From contig JAFDYB010000002.1 of the NCBI GenBank assembly GCA_018267655.1, positions 1 through 64,000 of the forward strand: DNA of 64,000 bases, in the 5' to 3' direction. The translations under genes and the position numbers were made by a program. Source of the DNA: Bacteroidota bacterium. GTDB taxonomy: Bacteria > Bacteroidota > Bacteroidia > B-17B0 > Aurantibacillaceae. The notes beneath the pieces are model-generated. The model had not been told where the DNA came from, made no database searches, and worked only from the letters and a program-made list of their open reading frames with translations. Shown piece after piece: positions 46,153-55,425 of this stretch (position 1 is its first letter; each line of letters begins with the position of its first letter).

Positions 46153-46208
46153 TCACTCTGAACTCGTTTCAGAGTCTCTAGTTCAGATTCCGAATCATTT
46201 CGGAATGA
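46153..46208. repeat. Two-hairpin REP-like element, GTCA...TGAC
   Basis: The 56-base element begins GTCA and ends TGAC. Hairpin 1: ACTCTGAA (46155-46162) with TTCAGAGT (46168-46175), loop 5. Hairpin 2: ATTCCGAA (46187-46194) with TTCGGAAT (46199-46206), loop 4. Both stems are perfect 8-bp. This double-hairpin form is typical of interspersed palindromic repeats in Bacteroidota intergenic regions. Confidence 0.75.
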
Positions 46209-46319
46209 CCCTGAAGTTTTTTTAGAACTTAAAAGGCTTATACTAAAAGTGCATAGTTTCATCTGCTCCGCACAACTTGCAATTTTGCTCTATAAAGAAC
46301 AAAGAAAAGGACTGTGGCA

Positions 46320-46345
46320 TTTCGACAGGCTCAATGTGCAGTTTT
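46320..46345. repeat. Degenerate direct repeat, copy 3
   Basis: TTTCGACAGGCTCAATGT followed by GCAGTTTT. This copy gives the best fit to the common interspersed form of the motif. Confidence 0.6.
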
Positions 46346-46656
46346 ACCCACCCTTCCATACCTCTCCGAGGTTGAAAAAGCAACACCTCCCTTACTTTTT
46401 GGGATGGCTAAAATAAAATAATGATAAAACACAAAATAATAAACAAATATACAAATCTTCATCTTCCAAGAGGGAAAGTGGAACTGATGTTGAGTAGGTA
46501 AATACTTCCCCTCAGAGAAGATTGAAGGATGGGGAAAATAAAACAATCGTTTAAAAAATTACACACTTTTTTAGATACTACCGCAAAACACTTGTTTTAT
46601 TGAGTAAAATAAGGACTTTAATTAGTAAAAACACCCGCTTTTAAATCCTTTTAAGG

Positions 46657-46664
46657 TATATTTG
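46657..46664 (+). promoter_or_regulatory. Bacteroidota -7 box (TATATTTG)
   Basis: TATATTTG lies 20 bases before the ATG at 46685. No TTG at 19 bases upstream. It would drive the first gene of the T9SS type B block. Confidence 0.45.
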
Positions 46665-46684
46665 TAGTACAAAGGGATTAGCTT

Positions 46685-47161
46685 ATGAAAAATTTTAAAA
46701 ATCAATTTTTGCTTTTAGTTGTATTTAGCTTAAATATTTGTTTAGCTCAAACGCCATCTTTTCAAGAATTAAGAAGCATTATTGAAACTACTCATCCTGA
46801 AATTTCACTTAACGATAAAGCAATAGCTTTTCACGTTTGGTCAGTTGCAGATAAAAGCAGCCGCGAAGCAAACATAGAGTTTGGAAAAATAGGCTACACA
46901 CTCCAAGTAGCAAAAATAAAAAATGCAAGTAAGGGGCTTGTTGTAATTAGCTGTAATACGGATAATACTTCTGTTGGCACTATTGCATTTCAAAGAGATA
47001 GTATAAAGAAAGCCATTTTTATATCAAAAAATGATTATACGTTTTTAAATAATTGTTCTGTAAATCAAAATGTAATATATGATAGCTTCGGAAATAAACT
47101 GTATCAAGACCTAAAAGTAAGCGCTATTTTTAAATCATTTGCAGATATATTAACTAGATAA
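46685..47161 (+). CDS. Small exported protein, possibly a cysteine-less thioredoxin/TlpA-like fold
   Basis: 158 residues with a signal peptide (MKNFKNQFLLLVVFSLNICLAQ). The body can be aligned by eye to the TlpA/thioredoxin pattern: AIAFHVWSVADKSSREAN matches the strand and active-site helix of 'VNFWASWCGPCRKE' proteins, and GLVVISCNTDN matches the following VVSISTD strand, but the C-x-x-C positions read D-x-x-S. If right, it is a redox-inactive member. The two cysteines present (SCNTDN, NNCSVN) are not in the active-site position. It may equally be an unrelated small fold. It precedes the giant cargo genes on the same strand, with 112 bases between. Confidence 0.65.
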   Translation: MKNFKNQFLLLVVFSLNICLAQTPSFQELRSIIETTHPEISLNDKAIAFHVWSVADKSSREANIEFGKIGYTLQVAKIKNASKGLVVISCNTDNTSVGTIAFQRDSIKKAIFISKNDYTFLNNCSVNQNVIYDSFGNKLYQDLKVSAIFKSFADILTR

Positions 47162-47273
47162 TTATGTTCCAAAACACACAAATAACTAAAGATATGAGTG
47201 ATAGACGCGAATTTGCATATAAGGAGGGGGTAATTTGTTTTTGCAATAATTTAAAAACTATACTAATTTGTAG

Positions 47274-50200
47274 ATGAAAAAAATTAAAAAATATTTTACC
47301 TTATTACTTTTGATTCACTTTGCGGTTTCAGAAGCCCAAAGTCCTGCTTCGTGTATGGCTAGTCAAAATTTTTGCACAAATCCAAGTTTTCCGTTAACAA
47401 ATACCGGAGGGGTTGGTTTAACCGGTGCTGCCAGTTACCCTTCAGGAAGCAACCCTGCTACACCACCACAGGGTGGAACATTAAATTCGGGGTGTATGTT
47501 TGCAAATGTGCCTAACCCACAGTGGATGCTATTAACTGTGAGTTCAAACGGATCACTTGGCTTTTCACTTGGGGCAGCAGGTTCACCAAATCCACAACTT
47601 GGTTTTTACGATTGGATTTTATACCCGGTTGTAGGCTCTCTTGCTAATACCTGTAATCAAATATTTGCCGGAAACTTTCCCCCATCTTCATGCGTGTGGA
47701 ATTGCGCATCTAGTGGTGGCACAGGTATGGGAACAGTACCTCCGGGTGCGCAAGCTTGCAATTACGCCCCATCAATACCTGTTACTGCCGGTCAGCAGTT
47801 TATTTACCTTTTTTCTAATTGGAGTAGCGCTTCAGGAAATGTTACATTTCAAAGCACGGGCTCTGCGGGCTTAAGTTGCAGCCCTTTAATTATTCCTAAC
47901 GTTACGGCCTGTCCTAATCAAACGGTAAGCACTACCGCTATGTGGTTAGGCGTAAGCAATGCAGTTACATATACAATTAATCCCGGTAATATTGTTCAAA
48001 CTAGTTCGGTAATTACTGTTAGCGCTCCTTCAACTCAAGTATATACTGTATTGGCGCAATCTACTAACACATCTGGCACCATTATTAATTCTCAAACAAC
48101 GTTTACACTTACTACTAATCCAAATACTACACTTGCTATAAGCAGCCCAACTAATTATTGTTACGGTTCCAGCATTACTTTTTCAGTAAACCCATCGGGT
48201 GCAACTAGTTATAGCGTTGTTGGGCCTAGTTTTCCTCAAACAATTTACTCATCAAGTAATATATCCATCCCAAATGCTACGCCTTCGAACATAGGAACGT
48301 TTTCTGTAATTGCAAACTATCCAAGCGGCTGTATAGGAACGGGAACAGTACCGGTAAATGTTGCCGGAAATTATTCTATTACTCCTAATCTGCCAATTAA
48401 TGTTTGTCAATCGGGTACTGCTAATTTAACTGCATCAATGTCAGCTGCTGCTAATGCTACTGCTTATACTTGGGTAGGACCAAACAGTTTTAATTCAACG
48501 GTACAAAATCCAACTATTCCAAACATTTTACCTGCATCGTCAGGTATTTATACTGTTAGTTCTGCAATTAATTTTAATACTGTAAATTGTCCGGTTACAA
48601 ATACTACTCAGGTAAGTGTAGTTGCAACTAATCCTGTAAACGTTACATCATCTTATACACTTTGCCAAACAGCTACATTAACCTTAAATGCCATTGCTGC
48701 TGGCCTGCCTACTTACGCATGGAGCGGACCCGGTGCCTATTCAAGCGCAGTTCAAAATCCCACTATCTCTAATATTATGCCAAGCTCAAATGGTATTTAT
48801 ACTGTAACAGCTAGTTTTACTAATAGCGCTATTACTTGTACACAATCGGCAGTTACTACAGTATCGGTAGTGGCAACAAGTCCCGTAAACATTACCATGC
48901 CTGCCAATGTTTGTCAATATGCTAATGTTTCATTAAGCGCTGCGGCACCCGGTGCCATTGGTTTTAATTGGACAGGGCCTAATGCCTTTAGTTCTTCAGT
49001 TGCATCACCTAGTTTTGCTAACGCGCAGCCACAGGCTTCCGGAATTTACTATGCAACTGCTACCTTTGCAATAGGGTCGGTTAGCTGTACAACTCAGGGA
49101 CAAAGTAATTTGGGTGTAGTGCCTGTAAACAGCATTACGGTTAATGCACCTATTAGTATCTGCGAGCCTGCCAATACCTCCTTATCCGCAGCTTCTCCCG
49201 GAGCTATTACATATTCATGGACAGGGCCTAATTCCTTTACCAGTAACATTAGCAATCCTCTTTTATTTAATGCGTATGCTAATGCTTCTGGTATTTATTC
49301 GGTTACGGCATCATTTAATAATGGAGCACTTACATGCTATAATAGCAATACTGTTTCATTAACAGTTAACCCTATTCTTAACTTTACACTTGTGCCTTGG
49401 CAGCAAATTTGTTATAACACGCCTATTTCAATAAATGGGCCTGCAGGAGCCACATCTTACACTTGGTCAACTCCTTTTGGGCAAATGATTAATACTCAAA
49501 ATTTATCTATTCCTATATCAACTCCAACTATGTCGGGTAATTATCAATTAGTAGTTAATCTTGGACCATGCACTACCAGTGCAACATCACAAGTTGATAT
49601 TTTAACACCAATACAATTCACACAAACGCCAAGCAATCAAACTATTTGTAATGGCGACTCAGTTAAATTTTTAATGGGATCTCAAGGTGGCAGTGGCAAC
49701 TATGCGTACAGTTGGAATCCACAAGTGTTTTTAGCAGCTGCCAATGGTAGCTTTGTTATTGGAAAACCTAGTGGCACAACGGTTTATAATGTATTAGGCT
49801 ACGATATAGCCTGCCCTACAAACACAATTAGTTATGGTTTTACCGTACAAGTAAATCAAGCGCCACAACCTAATTTAATACTCAATAAATTAGAGGGCTG
49901 TCAACCATTTTGTTTACCGCTTAATTCGCATACACAAGGGCAAGCAGCTCTTATTACTTATGATTTTGGCGGAACTACGCAAGTTCAAAACGACAGTATT
50001 ACCTATTGCATTAACCAACCCGGAACGTATAAATTAAAAATAATAACCAAGGGATTAAACGGCTGTAGTGGCATATATGCTTATCCTAGGCCAATTATTG
50101 TAGATCCGCTGCCAGGCTCTGATTTTAACTGGACTCCTGATCAACCTACTATAAATGAAAATAGAGTTACATTTATACCAAGTAACAAAGCAGGTGTTGT

Positions 50201-50657
50201 ACTTGCGTATCATTGGCAATTTTTAAACCCTGCTGTACAGGCATTAGATACTTCCGCAGACAAAACCCCCGCTCGCATGTATGAACAATTAGGAAAATAC
50301 CCAGTAATGTTGGTATCAACTACTGATAAGGGCTGCAAAGATACTGCGGTAAAGTTTTTAGAAATTAACGATGATTTTGTAGTTTATATTCCTAATACAT
50401 TTACGCCTAATGGTGATGGGCTAAACGATATGTTTACAGTGAAGGGCAGTGGAGTTTTAACTAATGGGTTTAGCATGAATGTGTTTGATAGATGGGGAGC
50501 ATTAATCTACTCAACAAGCGATATTACCAAAGGCTGGGATGGCACTTTTAAGGGCATTAATGCTCAAGAAGGCGTGTATGTTTATAAAATTAAAGTAAAT
50601 AGCGCTAACGGGCAAGGTAAAAAAGATTATGTAGGGCATGTTACTTTACTAAGATAG
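47274..50657 (+). CDS. Giant T9SS cargo protein, Ig-like repeats and type B (gliding motility-associated) sorting domain
   Basis: 1127 residues. A signal peptide (1-22) is followed by an N-terminal domain (about 23-205) rich in Pro, Gly and Cys (CMASQNFCTNPSFPLTNTGG and YDWILYPV), often found at the start of such Bacteroidota proteins. About seven Ig-like modules of some 80 residues follow, marked by Y-x-W-x-GP motifs (TAYTWVGPNSF, PTYAWSGPGAY, GFNWTGPNAF, ITYSWTGPNSF). Near 880-1035 are PKD-like domains (LEGCQPFCLPLNSHTQ). The end is the type B sorting domain (VYIPNTFTPNGDGLNDMF, VFDRWGALIYS, GVYVYKIKV, GHVTLLR). Likely a long surface filament or adhesin, secreted by T9SS with the help of a PorP/SprF protein. 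Confidence 0.93.
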   Translation: MKKIKKYFTLLLLIHFAVSEAQSPASCMASQNFCTNPSFPLTNTGGVGLTGAASYPSGSNPATPPQGGTLNSGCMFANVPNPQWMLLTVSSNGSLGFSLGAAGSPNPQLGFYDWILYPVVGSLANTCNQIFAGNFPPSSCVWNCASSGGTGMGTVPPGAQACNYAPSIPVTAGQQFIYLFSNWSSASGNVTFQSTGSAGLSCSPLIIPNVTACPNQTVSTTAMWLGVSNAVTYTINPGNIVQTSSVITVSAPSTQVYTVLAQSTNTSGTIINSQTTFTLTTNPNTTLAISSPTNYCYGSSITFSVNPSGATSYSVVGPSFPQTIYSSSNISIPNATPSNIGTFSVIANYPSGCIGTGTVPVNVAGNYSITPNLPINVCQSGTANLTASMSAAANATAYTWVGPNSFNSTVQNPTIPNILPASSGIYTVSSAINFNTVNCPVTNTTQVSVVATNPVNVTSSYTLCQTATLTLNAIAAGLPTYAWSGPGAYSSAVQNPTISNIMPSSNGIYTVTASFTNSAITCTQSAVTTVSVVATSPVNITMPANVCQYANVSLSAAAPGAIGFNWTGPNAFSSSVASPSFANAQPQASGIYYATATFAIGSVSCTTQGQSNLGVVPVNSITVNAPISICEPANTSLSAASPGAITYSWTGPNSFTSNISNPLLFNAYANASGIYSVTASFNNGALTCYNSNTVSLTVNPILNFTLVPWQQICYNTPISINGPAGATSYTWSTPFGQMINTQNLSIPISTPTMSGNYQLVVNLGPCTTSATSQVDILTPIQFTQTPSNQTICNGDSVKFLMGSQGGSGNYAYSWNPQVFLAAANGSFVIGKPSGTTVYNVLGYDIACPTNTISYGFTVQVNQAPQPNLILNKLEGCQPFCLPLNSHTQGQAALITYDFGGTTQVQNDSITYCINQPGTYKLKIITKGLNGCSGIYAYPRPIIVDPLPGSDFNWTPDQPTINENRVTFIPSNKAGVVLAYHWQFLNPAVQALDTSADKTPARMYEQLGKYPVMLVSTTDKGCKDTAVKFLEINDDFVVYIPNTFTPNGDGLNDMFTVKGSGVLTNGFSMNVFDRWGALIYSTSDITKGWDGTFKGINAQEGVYVYKIKVNSANGQGKKDYVGHVTLLR
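48366..49370 (+). repeat. Tandem Ig-like modules in the first giant cargo gene
   Basis: Four consecutive modules of about 80 residues share the plan [I/V]-x-[V/I]-C-[Q/E]-x-A-x-[L/V]-[S/T]-[L/A]..., then Y-x-W-x-GP-x-x-[FY], then NP-x-[I/L], then SGIY-x-[V/A]. The DNA copies are diverged, so recombination between them is less likely than between modules with higher identity. Confidence 0.75.
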
Positions 50658-50760
50658 CTTTACAAGACAGAAGTTTTTCATTTAATTTTTTAATAGAGTT
50701 TAAAAAAGAACCCTCTATATAGAAACATCTTCGAATTTTCTTTTAAAAAAACAAAAACAT

Positions 50761-50785
50761 AATAGGGGGGGTAGCACCCTATTTT
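50761..50785 (+). terminator. Possible terminator or leader hairpin containing a G7 tract
   Basis: AATAGGG (50761-50767) pairs with CCCTATT (50777-50783) and two more T follow. It lies 104 bases past the stop of the first cargo gene and 50 bases before the start of the second. The T-run is short, so a regulatory hairpin is as likely as a terminator. The run of seven G at 50765-50771 is unusual in this AT-rich DNA. Confidence 0.4.
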
Positions 50786-50802
50786 ATCACGCACAATATC
50801 AA

Positions 50803-50810
50803 TATTTTTG
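50803..50810 (+). promoter_or_regulatory. Bacteroidota -7 box (TATTTTTG) for the second giant cargo gene
   Basis: TATTTTTG lies 22 bases before the ATG at 50833. No TTG is found 19 bases upstream. Confidence 0.4.
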
Positions 50811-50832
50811 TTCCAATAAATTGTTTATAACA

Positions 50833-53800
50833 ATGAAAATTATGAAGGCTTTAAAAATATCTTTGATTTTTATTATCAGTTTACTTTTCACAAAATCATT
50901 TGCTCAAATTGTAAATTGGAATGCTTATCCATCAAATGCTGTAAGTTGGTCACCATCTTCAGTTTTTAATGTATCTAAGTCAACAGCAGGAGGAGGGGCT
51001 TTTGATGTTAGGTCAAGCGCATCATCCGGCACATCACCAATCAGCGGTTCACAAGGAGCTGTGGCACAAAATTGCAGTAATTATACCGGATTAAGATTAG
51101 AGATGCAAGGTGCAGGTAACAGTGCGGGTAATGCTGTTTGGGATAATAGCGTGACTGTTACCGTTAATTTTCCAACCTATTTATGTGCGCCGGTTACGTT
51201 TACAATTTTCGATGTTACAGAAACATTTTATTTTGACGGCACTAATAACTTTGTTAATTATCAAGATAAGGTTATTATTAATGCCTTAGACAATTTTAAT
51301 GCCCCTGTTGCGCCAACAGCAGTTTCTACAGGAGGTATTGACAATGTGCTTTCGGGTACTAGTAGAATGTTGATAGCAAACGGTACTGGTGGACAATGCC
51401 TTAACCAAGCAGTTACCGTTGGTTCGCCAGGGCAAATGATAAAACAAATAACTATTACATATTGCAATCAAGACCTACCCACTCATTGTCCGGCCCCCGT
51501 TGGCTCCCCTCCTCGCTATGGTATTTCTCAATATGAATATGTTTTCATCTCTCCCATTTTTGGGACTTCATCTCCAACAGCTTCTATTTCATCTCCAACT
51601 GTGGCTTGCGGGGTTACAAGTACAACCTTAACAGCAAGTACATCAGCAAGTTCACCAACTTATTCTTGGACAGGGCCGGTAAGTTCTACAGTTACTTCTC
51701 CTTCTTCTTCCTCAACAGGAGTATCAGGTGCCGGAGTTTATTCAGTGATAATTAATCCGGGCGGATGTAGTTCAACGGCCACCTTTAATTTAGCCTCAGG
51801 TTCTCCCCCTAGCGCAACTGCTTCTAACAGTAGTACTTTAACATGTAATACCCCAACAGCTCAACTAACAGGAGGAGGGGGAGGTACTTACTCTTGGGCA
51901 GGATCCAGCTTTGTGAGCGGACAAACAAGTGCAAATCCTATTGTTAATGCCCCTGGTATTTACACTGTTACTGTAACAGGAAGTAATGGTTGTACTGCCA
52001 CGGCTACAACAGCGCTTACTCAAAATACTATTGCTGCTCCCGTACAACCTTCAACAAATACAATCACTTGTTCAAATCCAACAGTTTCTATTTCAGCTAA
52101 TACAACTTTAACGCCGGTAAGTTATTCTTGGTCAGGTACGGGTATTATTCCACCATCGAACACAAGTACGATAAACGTAAATCAAGCGGGTACTTTTAAT
52201 TATACAGTTACAAATACAAATAATGGTTGTAGCACAACCGGTTCAATTTCTGTTAGCCAAAATAGTGTGCTGCCTGTTGTAACAGCAGGTAACACGGGTT
52301 CATTAAATTGTACCAATACAACTGCCAACGCTTATGCTACCACAGCAAGTTCGCCGGTGAGTTATAATTGGAGCGGAACAGGCATTACTTCAGGAAGTGG
52401 AACGGGGACAATTACTGTAAATCAAGGAGGTGTATTCGGTTACACAGTTGTAAACACTAGTAATAATTGTAAAACAAGTGGAACAATTTCTGTAACTCAA
52501 AATACAGTGGCTCCGACTCCAACTGCATCGGCATCTAATTCAATAACTTGTATGTCTAACACGGTTGCTTTAAATGGTGGGCCTTCAGCTTTATCTTATA
52601 CATGGTCCGGACCAAGTATTGTGAGTGGAGTTAATTCTCAAAATGCAGTTGCAAATGCACCGGGCAATTATACGCTTTTAGTAAAAGGTTCAAATGGTTG
52701 TACGAATACTGCCGTTGCTATAGTAGGCAATAATTTAACAACACCAACTGTTTCAGCAGGAAGCAATCAAACCATTACTTGTGCAGCACCGACAGTAACG
52801 CTAAACGGAAATGCCTCTATTGGCTCTAATTATAATTGGAGCAATGGTGCTACAACCGCTTCAAACTCTGTAGGTGGAGCAGCTGTATATACCTTAACTG
52901 CTACTAATCCTATTTCGGGTTGTTCGGCTACATCTACGGTTCAGGTCTTTCCAAGCGCCGGATCGCCAACAGGAACTTTAGGTGCAGTATCTAATTCTAT
53001 TACATGTACAAACACCAATGTAGCAGTAAGCATTAGTTCAACTACCACTCCTTTATCTATCACTTGGAGTGGCAGCGGAATTTCAGGACCAAGCAATGCT
53101 TCCTTAACAACAGTTTCGCAAGGCGGTACTTATACAGTTACAATCGTAAATACGTCTAATTCATGTTCGCAATCATATCAAGTTGTTGTACCATCGAACA
53201 CATCGGCTGTAATAGCCAATGCAAGTTCTACCTCTACAATTACTTGCAATACAGCATCTGTAAATATTACATCTACTCCAACCGGAACAAATTATAATTA
53301 CAGTTGGTCGGGACCGGGAACTATTGTAAATGGAAATACCAGTAACCCAACAGTTAACTCGGGCGGAAGTTATGTAGTAACGATTACCAACACCGTTAAC
53401 GGTTGTGTAGGAACAGCTACAACAAATGTTTCTACAAACACAATATCTCCTACACTCACATTAAGCCCTACAAGTTTAACAACAACTTGCGCTAACCCAT
53501 CAGCTACACTTTCTGCTTCTAGCAATGCAGGGCCTTCAGCTTCATATACATGGACAGCACCCGGATCGGGAAGCTTAAATAATCCTAATGCAAGTAACCC
53601 TATTGCAAATGGAAGTGGCGTGTTTACGGTGCAAGTAGGCAACACTACAAGCGGTTGTGTTTCTGCATTGCAAACTCTTACAATTACAGCAAGTAATAAT
53701 ACTCCAACACTAATTGCAACAGCAAGCAGCGCTACAATTTGCTCAGGGCAAACAGCTACACTAACAGTGAGTGGTGCCGATACCTATACATGGAGTAATA

Positions 53801-55407
53801 TGCAAAGCACATCAAGCATTACAGTTAATCCTACATCATCAACTACTTATAGTGTAGCTGGAACAAACACGTTGAGTGGTTGTTATGGAATAACAAATAT
53901 AAATGTGAATGTAGCGCCAACATCAAGCATTGCCATAGCTGCAACATCAACCGCTATATGTAATGGAAGTTCGGTAACTTTGACCTTGAGTGGAGGCACC
54001 ACATACACGGTTACTAATCCAAGCCAAACAACAACAAATACAATTACTTTAAACCCAAGTACTCAAACTACTTACACAGTAACAGGGGAATTATCAGGCT
54101 GCGCTACAAATACCGAAACAATTACAATCAACGTAAATGCCTTACCAAATATCTCTGTATCAAATGCTACCACTTGTGCGGGAGTGCTTGTAATTATTTC
54201 TGCAAGTGGAGCAGATACCTATAGTTGGAATACAGGTGCAACAACATCAACTATTTCGGTCTCTCCTAATAACAACACAACTTATACAGTAGTTGGCACA
54301 AGTACCTTAACGGGCTGTACTTCTACCGTAAGCAGTTTAAATGTAAGTGTAAATCAATTGCCCTCTATTGCAGCAAGTGCAGCATCTAACGTTGTATGTA
54401 CTACGGGTACAGTTTCGTTAAATGTAACATCGAGTGGAACGGCGGCAGTTTCAAATTACACATGGGCTTTAGGAAATGGCATTAACACTTCTAATCAAAA
54501 TCAAAGCAATCCTGCTTTTTCTGCTTCAACTATTACGCCCGGTACATATACTTACATGGTTACTGCCTCCGATGCTAATGGCTGTATATCGCCACAAGCA
54601 ACAACAACACTTAATGTAATTAATTTACAAAATGTGGCGATGAATTTAAGTGATTTAAATATTTGTCAAAACCAAAGTGGAATAATTAATGTGAGTAACC
54701 CACAATTAGGCGCAACATATAATTGGACAATTAATGGGCAACCGGTTGCAAATGTATCGCCGTTAGTAATTCCCTCAAGTGTATCAAATGCAAGCGGAAC
54801 ATATACTGTAAATGTTGAGGTTAGCGTTGGGTCGTGTACAAATTCAGCAAACAATACTTTAACAGTTAATGCGCTTCCGTCGGTTAGTTTAACCAGTTAT
54901 AGTGTATCGGTGTGTCAAAATTCGCCGGCGGGTTTAGTTGTCGCAAACCCTATTGCAGGTAATGTATATTCATGGAGCTACAATAATCAATCAGTTGGAA
55001 GCGGTACAAGTTATTCTGTTAACTCGGTTAGTCCTTCAAACGCCGGAACATACACAGTTACCGTAACAGACAGAAATGGCTGTGCAAATAGAACAATAGG
55101 TATTATTGATGCGCAGGCATGCCAAACCTATGTGCCGCAAATTTTTACGCCAAACGGTGATGGAAAAAACGATGTGTTTTTAATTACAAACATTGAGTAC
55201 TTTCCAAATAACAAACTAAATATATTTAACCGTTGGGGCAATTTAGTTTATACAAAAGAAGGTTATTTGAACGAATTTGCAGGCTATGCCAATACAGGAA
55301 CTCAAATAGGGAACGATAAATTACCTGCCGGTACATATTATGTAATTCTTGAATACGGCGATGGCAAAACGCAAACTTATACCGGTTTTTTAGTACTACA
55401 ATATTAA
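50833..55407 (+). CDS. Giant T9SS cargo protein, about 15 Ig-like repeats and type B sorting domain
   Basis: 1524 residues from the ATG at 50833; a TTG at 50821 and an ATG at 50842 are alternatives. A signal peptide (MKIMKALKISLIFIISLLF to SFAQ) leads to a unique N-terminal domain (about 25-245) with strands such as VTFTIFDVTETFYFDG. About 15 Ig-like modules follow to residue 1430, each marked by Y-x-W (TYSWTGP, TYSWAGS, SYSWSGT, SYNWSGT, SYTWSGP, NYNWSNG and so on). The C-terminal 90 residues are the type B sorting domain (YVPQIFTPNGDGKNDVF, IFNRWGNLVY, LPAGTYYVI, TYTGFLVLQY). It is Ser/Thr/Asn-rich and nearly free of Lys in the repeat region. It is probably a long stalk-like surface adhesin; the following porP and porE-like genes likely serve its export or anchoring. 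Confidence 0.93.
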   Translation: MKIMKALKISLIFIISLLFTKSFAQIVNWNAYPSNAVSWSPSSVFNVSKSTAGGGAFDVRSSASSGTSPISGSQGAVAQNCSNYTGLRLEMQGAGNSAGNAVWDNSVTVTVNFPTYLCAPVTFTIFDVTETFYFDGTNNFVNYQDKVIINALDNFNAPVAPTAVSTGGIDNVLSGTSRMLIANGTGGQCLNQAVTVGSPGQMIKQITITYCNQDLPTHCPAPVGSPPRYGISQYEYVFISPIFGTSSPTASISSPTVACGVTSTTLTASTSASSPTYSWTGPVSSTVTSPSSSSTGVSGAGVYSVIINPGGCSSTATFNLASGSPPSATASNSSTLTCNTPTAQLTGGGGGTYSWAGSSFVSGQTSANPIVNAPGIYTVTVTGSNGCTATATTALTQNTIAAPVQPSTNTITCSNPTVSISANTTLTPVSYSWSGTGIIPPSNTSTINVNQAGTFNYTVTNTNNGCSTTGSISVSQNSVLPVVTAGNTGSLNCTNTTANAYATTASSPVSYNWSGTGITSGSGTGTITVNQGGVFGYTVVNTSNNCKTSGTISVTQNTVAPTPTASASNSITCMSNTVALNGGPSALSYTWSGPSIVSGVNSQNAVANAPGNYTLLVKGSNGCTNTAVAIVGNNLTTPTVSAGSNQTITCAAPTVTLNGNASIGSNYNWSNGATTASNSVGGAAVYTLTATNPISGCSATSTVQVFPSAGSPTGTLGAVSNSITCTNTNVAVSISSTTTPLSITWSGSGISGPSNASLTTVSQGGTYTVTIVNTSNSCSQSYQVVVPSNTSAVIANASSTSTITCNTASVNITSTPTGTNYNYSWSGPGTIVNGNTSNPTVNSGGSYVVTITNTVNGCVGTATTNVSTNTISPTLTLSPTSLTTTCANPSATLSASSNAGPSASYTWTAPGSGSLNNPNASNPIANGSGVFTVQVGNTTSGCVSALQTLTITASNNTPTLIATASSATICSGQTATLTVSGADTYTWSNMQSTSSITVNPTSSTTYSVAGTNTLSGCYGITNINVNVAPTSSIAIAATSTAICNGSSVTLTLSGGTTYTVTNPSQTTTNTITLNPSTQTTYTVTGELSGCATNTETITINVNALPNISVSNATTCAGVLVIISASGADTYSWNTGATTSTISVSPNNNTTYTVVGTSTLTGCTSTVSSLNVSVNQLPSIAASAASNVVCTTGTVSLNVTSSGTAAVSNYTWALGNGINTSNQNQSNPAFSASTITPGTYTYMVTASDANGCISPQATTTLNVINLQNVAMNLSDLNICQNQSGIINVSNPQLGATYNWTINGQPVANVSPLVIPSSVSNASGTYTVNVEVSVGSCTNSANNTLTVNALPSVSLTSYSVSVCQNSPAGLVVANPIAGNVYSWSYNNQSVGSGTSYSVNSVSPSNAGTYTVTVTDRNGCANRTIGIIDAQACQTYVPQIFTPNGDGKNDVFLITNIEYFPNNKLNIFNRWGNLVYTKEGYLNEFAGYANTGTQIGNDKLPAGTYYVILEYGDGKTQTYTGFLVLQY
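51580..55110 (+). repeat. About 15 tandem Ig-like modules
   Basis: Modules of roughly 70-80 residues recur with the plan S-x-T-C-x-x-x-x-x-x-[L/I]-x..., then Y-x-W-[S/T], then NP-x-x-N or a serine/threonine equivalent, then G-x-Y-x-V-x-[V/I], then GC-x-[S/T]. Some neighbours are close at DNA level: those around 52100-52500 share VSY-[S/N]-WSGTGI and V-x-NTNNGC-like segments. The array could shrink or grow by recombination and is a place where short-read assemblies may collapse. Confidence 0.8.
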
Positions 55408-55425
55408 TAAAAAAAAGAAATTATT

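Larger units (their letters stand above)
45860..46684. other. Non-coding 825-base mosaic of repeats
   Basis: There is no credible gene here. The stretch is a patchwork of hairpin-forming REP-like units (46019-46045 and 46153-46208), three degenerate copies of a TTTCGACAGGCTCAATGT motif, a diverged copy of a TATAGTTTCA...CTCC element (near 45986 and 46249), and GC-richer direct fragments (CCCACCCTTCC, CCTCCCTTAC, CTTCCAAGAGGG, GAAGGATGGGG) at 46345-46540 that look like the arms of a broken inverted repeat. Base composition is less AT-rich than the neighbours. The last 60 bases hold the promoter of the next gene. Confidence 0.7.

Noticed and set aside
46331-46546. A 71-residue minus-strand open frame in the repeat mosaic
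   Set aside because: It lies wholly in repeat-derived, GC-richer DNA, has no ribosome-binding context and low-complexity aromatic content; treated as a repeat artefact.
48366-55110. Regularly spaced repeats as a possible CRISPR array
   Set aside because: The repeats are in frame, about 210-240 bases long, diverged and encode Ig-like modules; there are no short identical repeats with unique spacers.
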